A stretch of DNA of 46,262 nucleotides from Caldilineaceae bacterium (GTDB lineage: Bacteria > Chloroflexota > Anaerolineae > Caldilineales > Caldilineaceae). The position numbers were made by a program, and so were the translations under genes. Below are positions 41,212 through 46,262 of this stretch, piece after piece. Position 1 is the first letter of the stretch, and each line of letters opens with the position of its first letter. The notes under the pieces are model-generated. The model had not been told where the DNA came from. It made no database searches and was given only the letters and a program-made list of their open reading frames with translations. Location: positions 1 through 46,262 of the forward strand of contig JAPKMW010000096.1 in assembly GCA_026645575.1 (NCBI GenBank). Reading direction: 5' to 3'.

Positions 41212-42177
41212 GTGCAAATACATCGCCAATTTCAACAAAGCGTACGCTTTTCGCTTGTCCTTCTTTTGACGCTGGCCCTCGTCGGCTGTCAAGCCTTGCG
41301 GCCCAACAACGGTACGACTACGGCGCCGGAAACGGAGACGGGCAGCACCACCGCCGGTGACACAACCATCGTCGTTGCCTCCAAAGATTTTACCGAAGCC
41401 TTTATTCTAGGCGAGATGTATGCCCTTCTGCTCGAAAACGCCGGTTTTGCGGTTGAGCGTAAGATCAATTTGGGCGGGACACCCGTGGTGCAGCAGGCGT
41501 TGCTCAACGAAGAGGTCGATCTCTACCCGGAGTATACCGGCACCGGCCTCTTGACCGTGTTAAAGCAGCCCGTACTCACCGACCCGACGGCAGTCTATGA
41601 AGCTGTCAAAACGGGCTATGAAGAACAGTTCAACTTGACCTGGCTCGACCCGGCGCCCATGAACAATACCCAAGCGCTGGCGATGACCCAGGAAAGCGCC
41701 GACGCCCTCGGCATCACTACCATTAGCGATATGGCTGCCGTTGCCGATCAACTGGTGATGGCCGCGCCGCCGGAATTTTCCGAGCGGGAAGATGGCTACC
41801 CTGGTCTGCAGCAAGCCTATGGCGGCTTTCAATTTCAAGAAGTGCTGGCGGTTGATGCCGGGTTGCGCTACCAGGCGCTGCTCAATGGCGACGCCGATGT
41901 GATTATGGCCTTTGGCACCGATGGCGAAATTGCCGCCAATAACCTGGTGCTGCTGGAAGACGACCAGGGTCTCTGGCCGCCCTACCAAGTCGCACCGGTG
42001 ATCCGCCAGGCCGTGTTGGACGCCAACCCGACCATTGCCGACACCCTGAACCAACTGGCGCCCCTGTTGACTGATGCCACCATGCAACAACTCAACTATG
42101 AAGTGAGCGGCAACCAGCGTGAACCAACCGAGGTGGCCCGTGAATTTTTGGTTGCACAAGGTTTGCTACAGGGGTAA
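41212..42177 (+). CDS. Osmoprotectant ABC transporter substrate-binding lipoprotein
   Basis: A 321-residue lipoprotein (lipobox LVGC, Cys26) of the OpuAC/OpuCC quaternary-amine binding family. After a Thr/Gly/Glu-rich spacer the mature domain starts IVVASKDFTEAFILGEMYALLLE, and DLYPEYTGTGLLTVL is the hinge and ligand-pocket signature. A second lobe spans about 130-260. It delivers glycine betaine, choline or related solutes to the permeases. The start is a GTG at 41212 with an AAGGAG ribosome-binding site. It is followed after 2 bp by the ATPase gene. Confidence 0.93.
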   Translation: MQIHRQFQQSVRFSLVLLLTLALVGCQALRPNNGTTTAPETETGSTTAGDTTIVVASKDFTEAFILGEMYALLLENAGFAVERKINLGGTPVVQQALLNEEVDLYPEYTGTGLLTVLKQPVLTDPTAVYEAVKTGYEEQFNLTWLDPAPMNNTQALAMTQESADALGITTISDMAAVADQLVMAAPPEFSEREDGYPGLQQAYGGFQFQEVLAVDAGLRYQALLNGDADVIMAFGTDGEIAANNLVLLEDDQGLWPPYQVAPVIRQAVLDANPTIADTLNQLAPLLTDATMQQLNYEVSGNQREPTEVAREFLVAQGLLQG

Positions 42178-42179
42178 TC

Positions 42180-43226
42180 ATGGCAACATTGCGCTTTGAA
42201 CAGGTCACAAAGCAATTTCCCAACACGGAACGTCCCGCCGTGGATAACTGTAGCTTTACGGTGGCGGACGGGGAATTTATCGTGCTGCTGGGGTCGTCCG
42301 GCTGTGGCAAGACGACACTGCTCAAGCTGGTCAACCGGCTCTATGATCCCTCCGCAGGGACCATTTATCTGGACGATCAAGATATTCAACAGCGCAATGT
42401 GACACAGTTGCGGCGGCAGATTGGCTATGTCATTCAGCAGGTTGGCCTCTTCCCGCACATGACCGTGGCGCAGAATATAGCGGTAGTGCCAACATTGTTG
42501 GGCTGGGAGAAGCAGCGGATGGCGGCGCGCGTCGATGAATTATTGGCCTTGGTCGATCTGCCGCCGGCCCAATATCGCGACCGCTATCCGGCACAGCTTT
42601 CGGGTGGGCAACAGCAGCGCGTAGGGGTGGCGCGCGCGTTGGCTGGCGATCCGGCCTTGATCCTAATGGATGAACCCTTTGGCGCCGTTGATGCCATCAC
42701 CCGCACCAGCTTGCAAGATGAAATGGTCAAGTTGCATCGCCAGTTGCACAAGACGATCCTCTTTGTCACCCACGATGTCGAGGAGGCATTGCGGCTGGCG
42801 GATAAGATTGTCATCATGCGCAGCGGCAAGATTGTGCAATATGACACGCCCATTGCCATCCTCAGCCACCCGGCCGATGCCTTTGTCAATGAGTTGGTGG
42901 GGGGTGAGGATCTGGTGCGGCAACTTGGCTTGGTGCGGGTGGCTTCGGTGATGCGGGCGATCCCCTCCGCTTTCCAGCACACGGGCGCGCCGACCATCGC
43001 CCAGGAGCAGAGCTTACGCGAAGCGCTCTCTCTCCTGTTACGCGCCAATACCACTGCGCTGGTTGTATTGGCGGATGGGCAGCCAGTGGGGTTGATCACG
43101 CTAGATGATCTGCGGGCGACGACAGCGCAACCGCCAACCGGCCATGCGCCAGCCGTAACGACAGGGGCCAGCGTCCAACCCCGGCGCAACGGCGATGCGC
43201 TGGCGAAAGCGAGGTCATTGGCATGA
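42180..43226 (+). CDS. Osmoprotectant ABC transporter ATP-binding protein
   Basis: A 348-residue ATPase of the OpuCA/ProV type. Walker A is LLGSSGCGKTT (about 37-47), the signature is LSGGQQQRVGVARA, Walker B is LILMDEPFGAVD and the H-loop is FVTHDVEEAL. The C-terminal region (about 255-315, RVASVMRAIPSAF, then ANTTALVVLADGQPVGLITL) looks like one recognisable CBS half plus a degenerate one, so ionic-strength sensing may be altered. The last residues are a low-complexity basic tail. The stop overlaps the next permease start by 4 bp. Confidence 0.93.
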   Translation: MATLRFEQVTKQFPNTERPAVDNCSFTVADGEFIVLLGSSGCGKTTLLKLVNRLYDPSAGTIYLDDQDIQQRNVTQLRRQIGYVIQQVGLFPHMTVAQNIAVVPTLLGWEKQRMAARVDELLALVDLPPAQYRDRYPAQLSGGQQQRVGVARALAGDPALILMDEPFGAVDAITRTSLQDEMVKLHRQLHKTILFVTHDVEEALRLADKIVIMRSGKIVQYDTPIAILSHPADAFVNELVGGEDLVRQLGLVRVASVMRAIPSAFQHTGAPTIAQEQSLREALSLLLRANTTALVVLADGQPVGLITLDDLRATTAQPPTGHAPAVTTGASVQPRRNGDALAKARSLA

Positions 43227-43903
43227 GCTATATTGTCAACAACCCAGATGTTATTCTCCGCCTGTTGCGGGAACATCTCGTCATTGTCAGTAGCGCTTTG
43301 CTCATCTCAACCCTGATCGCCCTGCCCTTAAGTCTGTTGCTGGTCAGGCAGCCGCACCTGGCAACGGGCGTGATGGCGGTGCTGGGCGCCTTTTACACCA
43401 TTCCCAGCATTGCACTGCTCATTTTGCTGCTACCGATCTTTGGCTTGAACCAGCGCTCCGTCATTGCCGCCCTGGTGATCTACACCCAGATCATCTTGGT
43501 GCGCAATATCGTGACAGGCTTGAAGGGCGTCTCGCCGATCATGTTGGAGGCCGCCAGAGGGATGGGCATGAACGGGTGGCAACGGTGGTGGCAGGTGCAA
43601 TTGCCACTGGCGCTGCCGGTGATTCTGGCCGGCGGGCGGCTGGCCGCCGTTGTCGCCATTGCCATTGCAACGATTGGGGCCAAGTTTGGCGCCGGTGGGT
43701 TGGGTACATTGCTCTTTGACGGGATTGCCCAAAATCGCTATGACAAAATCTGGGCGGGCGCGCTGACGGTGGCGGGGATAGCCCTGCTGGTTAACTACCT
43801 CCTGTTGGCATTGGAAGATTATTTTACTGTTGACAAGCGGATCAGCCGGATCGCGCGACGGCAACCCCTGCCGACTGGTAGCGCCTCACCCGGTATGGCG
43901 TAG
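43223..43903 (+). CDS. Osmoprotectant ABC transporter permease 2 (OpuCB/OpuCD type)
   Basis: A 226-residue permease pairing with the one at 40277. It has about six membrane segments and the coupling loop MLEAARGMGMNGWQRWW, then VQLPLALPVIL. The ATG overlaps the ATPase stop (ATGA), so the pair is translationally coupled. The C-terminal 25 residues are a polar tail. Together the four genes make a complete type-I importer. Confidence 0.92.
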   Translation: MSYIVNNPDVILRLLREHLVIVSSALLISTLIALPLSLLLVRQPHLATGVMAVLGAFYTIPSIALLILLLPIFGLNQRSVIAALVIYTQIILVRNIVTGLKGVSPIMLEAARGMGMNGWQRWWQVQLPLALPVILAGGRLAAVVAIAIATIGAKFGAGGLGTLLFDGIAQNRYDKIWAGALTVAGIALLVNYLLLALEDYFTVDKRISRIARRQPLPTGSASPGMA

Positions 43904-43918
43904 GGGCAAGGAGGAGAT

Positions 43919-44881
43919 ATGAGCAATGGCAGTGTCACCAATCAGGAAATTGCCGCTTTACTCGAAGAGATTGCCACGCTCTTGGAACAACAGGACGCAA
44001 ACCCCTTCCGCGTGCGCGCCTACCGCACAGGGGCCGCAACCGTGCGCAAAGCCAAGCAACCGTTGGTGACGACCATTACCACCGAAGGCGCTGACGCATT
44101 GCAAGAGCTGCCGGGCATTGGCGAAGGGCTGGCCGGCGCCATTGCCGAGTATGTCAGCACCGGGCGGTCGCGGGCGTTGGAACGGCTGCAAGGCGAATTC
44201 GCCCCGGCCGATCTGCTGGTGCGCGTGCCGGGCATCGGCGAGGAACTGGCCGGGCGGATTGTCGAAAAGCTGGGCATTGAGACGCTGGAAGAGCTAGAAC
44301 GGGCGGCGCATGATGGCCGGTTAGCCACGGTGGAAGGCTTTGGCCCCCGCCGCATAGAGACCGTGCGCGCCAACCTGGGCAGCATCCTCAGTCAGGCGAC
44401 CCAACGTCGGGTGCGTCAGCGGGCGACCGCCAGCACAACGCCTACGCCACCACCAGCACAACCCACCGTCGCCCAACTGCTTAGTGTGGATGAAGAGTAT
44501 CGCCGCCGCGCTGCCGCCGACGAACTCAACAAGATTGCCCCCCGTCGTTTCAATCCCGACCGCGAAGCCTGGTTGCCTGTTCTCCACACCGAGCGGGAGG
44601 AGTGGGAATTTACGGCGGTCTTCTCCAATACGGCGCGTGCCCATGAACTCAATGCCACACGCGACTGGGTGGTCATCTACTACCGCCCTGAAGGCAAGGG
44701 GCAGGAGACCGAAGGGCAAAATACCGTTGTCACCGAAACCGGCGGCCTCCTGCTGGGCAAACGGGTGATCCGCGGGCGCGAGGAGGAGTGTCGCCACTAT
44801 TATACCGAACCGGCGTCGCCAGCGCAGCAGGACGATAAAGCAACGGCTCAAGCAGCAGACGATGTAACAATACCTTTTTAG
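43919..44881 (+). CDS. Helix-hairpin-helix DNA-binding protein (PolX N-terminal-like)
   Basis: A 320-residue protein whose first 150 residues match the N-terminal DNA-binding part of family X DNA polymerases: a helical 8-kDa-like region (NQEIAALLEEIATLLEQQ and NPFRVRAYRTGA), then three helix-hairpin-helix motifs at about 61-75 (LQELPGIGEGLAGAI), 100-114 (LVRVPGIGEELAGRI) and 135-149 (LATVEGFGPRRIETV). The polymerase and PHP domains are absent. A Thr/Pro linker leads to an uncharacterised C-terminal domain (about 185-300) with conserved-looking WEFTAVFSNTARAHELN and DWVVIYY. Possibly a structure-specific DNA-binding or repair factor. AAGGAGGAG gives a strong start. Confidence 0.85.
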   Translation: MSNGSVTNQEIAALLEEIATLLEQQDANPFRVRAYRTGAATVRKAKQPLVTTITTEGADALQELPGIGEGLAGAIAEYVSTGRSRALERLQGEFAPADLLVRVPGIGEELAGRIVEKLGIETLEELERAAHDGRLATVEGFGPRRIETVRANLGSILSQATQRRVRQRATASTTPTPPPAQPTVAQLLSVDEEYRRRAAADELNKIAPRRFNPDREAWLPVLHTEREEWEFTAVFSNTARAHELNATRDWVVIYYRPEGKGQETEGQNTVVTETGGLLLGKRVIRGREEECRHYYTEPASPAQQDDKATAQAADDVTIPF

Positions 44882-44910
44882 GCAAATTTTTAGGCAAAGG
44901 AGCGGATGGG

Positions 44911-46140
44911 TTGAAACACTATCCCTATGTAATTCTCGGTGGCGGTGTCGTGGCCGGCTATGCCGCGCAAGCCTTTGTGGCCAACGGCTTGCCGCCGGGG
45001 GCGTTGTGCATCGTCGCCGCCGAAGCCCACCTCCCCTATGACCGCCCGCCGCTCTCGAAAGCTTATCTAGCCGGCAACGTATCGGTTGCTGACCTGTTGA
45101 TCAACCCGCCGGCTTTCTACGAAGCACATGGCATTGCTGTCCAGTTGGCGACTCCGGTGGACTATGTTGATTTTACCCAGCAGCGGCTCTACTGTCATGG
45201 GGAGAGCCTGGTTTACGACAAGCTCTTGATCGCCACCGGGGCCAAGGCGCAACCGTTGACCGTACCGGGGGCCGAATTAGCCGGCATCCACTACCTCCGC
45301 ACGCTTGACGATGCGGATCAAATCCGTCTGGCCGCCACCAACGCCCAACGGGTCATTGTCATCGGCGGTGGCTTTATCGGCATGGAAGCCTCTGCCATCT
45401 TACAGGAGCTAGGGCTGGCGACCACCCTTGTCTTTCCTGGTCCCCACCTTAATGAACACATTTTTACGACGCGCATGGCCGCATTTTTTGAAAATTATTA
45501 CCATGCCTGTGGCGTCACGCTCTTGGCCCAGGAGCGAGTGACCGGCTTTGTCAGTGACAACGGCCATGTTACCCATGTTAGCCTTGCCTCCGGCCAAGAC
45601 CTGCCGACCGATCTGGTGGTGGTCGGCGTTGGCATTGCCCCCAACACCGAGCTATTCATCAACACACCGCTCCAGGTTGATGACGGCATTGTGATCAACC
45701 GTTTCCTGGAAACCAGCATCCCCAATGTTTACGCCGCCGGTGATGTCGCCTGTTATCGCGATCTGCTCTATAACCGTCTGCGCCGGGTCGATCACTGGGA
45801 CAATGCGGTGATGCAAGGGCATCTGGCGGCGCGCATGATGTTGGGGCAGCGGGAGGAGTATCGGCACGTTCCCTACCTCTTCTCACGCAGCTTTGACCGG
45901 AGCTACGAATTGTGGGGTGATGCTGAACAGGCCGAGCGGGTCGTCTACCGGGGTGATGTGGAAGGCGGCAGCTTTAGCGCTTGGTGGCTCTCGCCCAGCG
46001 GTCATCTCGTGGCCGCCTTTGTAATGGATCGACCAGAGGAAGAACGGCGTCTGGCCAAGCAATGGATTCAAGAAGGGCAACTGTTGAATGCCGATTGCTT
46101 GAGTGATGCAACCAGTTTGCTTGCTTGCTTGGGGAATTGA
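44911..46140 (+). CDS. FAD-dependent oxidoreductase (ferredoxin/rubredoxin reductase type)
   Basis: A 409-residue NAD(P)H-dependent flavoprotein. An FAD-binding Rossmann motif (ILGGGVVAGYAA, about 8-19) is followed by YDRPPLSKAYL, typical of the ferredoxin reductase and AIF group. The NAD(P)-binding motif is VIVIGGGFIGMEA (about 147-159) and the second FAD motif is VYAAGDVA. The C-terminal domain (about 315-400, with SRSFDRSYELWGDA) is the reductase dimerisation-like module. It would pass electrons from NAD(P)H to a small redox protein not encoded nearby. The start is a TTG at 44911, supported by AAAGGAG; no ATG fits better. Confidence 0.9.
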   Translation: MKHYPYVILGGGVVAGYAAQAFVANGLPPGALCIVAAEAHLPYDRPPLSKAYLAGNVSVADLLINPPAFYEAHGIAVQLATPVDYVDFTQQRLYCHGESLVYDKLLIATGAKAQPLTVPGAELAGIHYLRTLDDADQIRLAATNAQRVIVIGGGFIGMEASAILQELGLATTLVFPGPHLNEHIFTTRMAAFFENYYHACGVTLLAQERVTGFVSDNGHVTHVSLASGQDLPTDLVVVGVGIAPNTELFINTPLQVDDGIVINRFLETSIPNVYAAGDVACYRDLLYNRLRRVDHWDNAVMQGHLAARMMLGQREEYRHVPYLFSRSFDRSYELWGDAEQAERVVYRGDVEGGSFSAWWLSPSGHLVAAFVMDRPEEERRLAKQWIQEGQLLNADCLSDATSLLACLGN

Positions 46141-46190
46141 GAGATTGCGTGATTGAGTGATCAAGCTGTAATCTCTGTATCTCTCCATTC
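46141..46190. repeat. Degenerate heptad inverted repeat after the oxidoreductase
   Basis: Starting at the stop codon, words of about seven bases (agagatt, gcgtgat, tgagtga) are mirrored by gtaatct and ctgtatc further on, forming an imperfect hairpin. It is similar in style to 35766-35833 but more degraded. Confidence 0.5.
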
Positions 46191-46223
46191 GTGACAGGAT
46201 AAGGGAATTAGACAGGGAAAGGA

Positions 46224-46248
46224 GCAAGATTTAAGAGGGGAATCTTGC
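46224..46248. other. Short hairpin near the window end
   Basis: A perfect 8-bp inverted repeat (46224-46231 with 46241-46248) follows an AAAGGAG-like stretch. It may belong to the leader of a gene beyond the window or be a weak terminator. Confidence 0.4.
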
Positions 46249-46262
46249 CCCGGACGATTTTG

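Overview
The window is about 46 kb of bacterial chromosome with moderately high GC. I found no rRNA, tRNA, CRISPR array, transposase or phage gene. The gene repertoire suggests a Chloroflexota bacterium, probably of the Anaerolineae/Caldilineae type. The reasons are a very large SARP/BTAD-NB-ARC-TPR regulator, big secreted proteins carrying an (F/Y)LP(L/V)(V/I) motif beside threonine/proline-rich linkers, an F420/LLM-type enzyme remnant, and many intergenic short tandem and inverted repeats. The taxonomic call is inference from gene style; there is no marker gene to prove it.

Layout. 1-2.3 kb: a structured leader with a near-consensus promoter and two intrinsic terminators, then gatC-gatA (gatB is absent here). 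2.3-4.1 kb: heptad repeats and a class I aminotransferase. 4.5-5.1 kb: a Phd/YefM-RelE-like toxin-antitoxin pair with promoter and palindromic operator. 5.2-7.1 kb: two sugar ABC permeases with no binding protein or ATPase. 7.1-8.5 kb (minus): fused remnants of a membrane protein and a LuxR regulator, then a lipoprotein with two DUF4399-like repeats. 8.7-12.2 kb: the SARP-type regulator, divergent from a small gene, with three direct repeats at an exact 11-bp period between them. 12.5-16.4 kb: a 1314-residue secreted subtilase. 16.5-17.9 kb: a GNAT acetyltransferase with a possible attenuator, and a YdhR-like monooxygenase. 18-23.4 kb: an enolase-superfamily enzyme divergent from an AstE/AspA-type deacylase and CocE-type hydrolase pair, then a glycerophosphodiesterase. 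23.5-25.4 kb: a TetR regulator with two operators, a truncated MFS exporter and a small lipoprotein. 25.4-30.4 kb: a mandelate-racemase-type enzyme, a uronate-dehydrogenase-like SDR, a TIM-barrel sugar isomerase and a secreted SH3/PA14 protein. 30.5-32.2 kb: a DUF892 remnant, CtaG and an internally deleted LLM oxidoreductase. 32.4-40.2 kb: stress-type genes (Tat-tagged large catalase, GlsB/YeaQ, LURP-one-like, membrane protein, pyruvate-oxidase-like TPP enzyme, methyltransferase, SIMPL). 40.3-43.9 kb: an OpuC-type osmoprotectant ABC importer. 43.9-46.1 kb: a helix-hairpin-helix protein and an FAD-dependent reductase.

Two threads run through the window. First, most gene ends carry long, locus-specific inverted repeats; several are built from tandem heptanucleotides, often five units (35 nt), with matching heptads in the opposite arm. 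Second, several genes are deletion remnants that keep good start signals or clean C-termini, which suggests ongoing loss by internal deletion. The most testable regulatory finding is the 11-bp-phased repeat set next to the SARP regulator, which sits at the spacing known for Streptomyces SARP operators.
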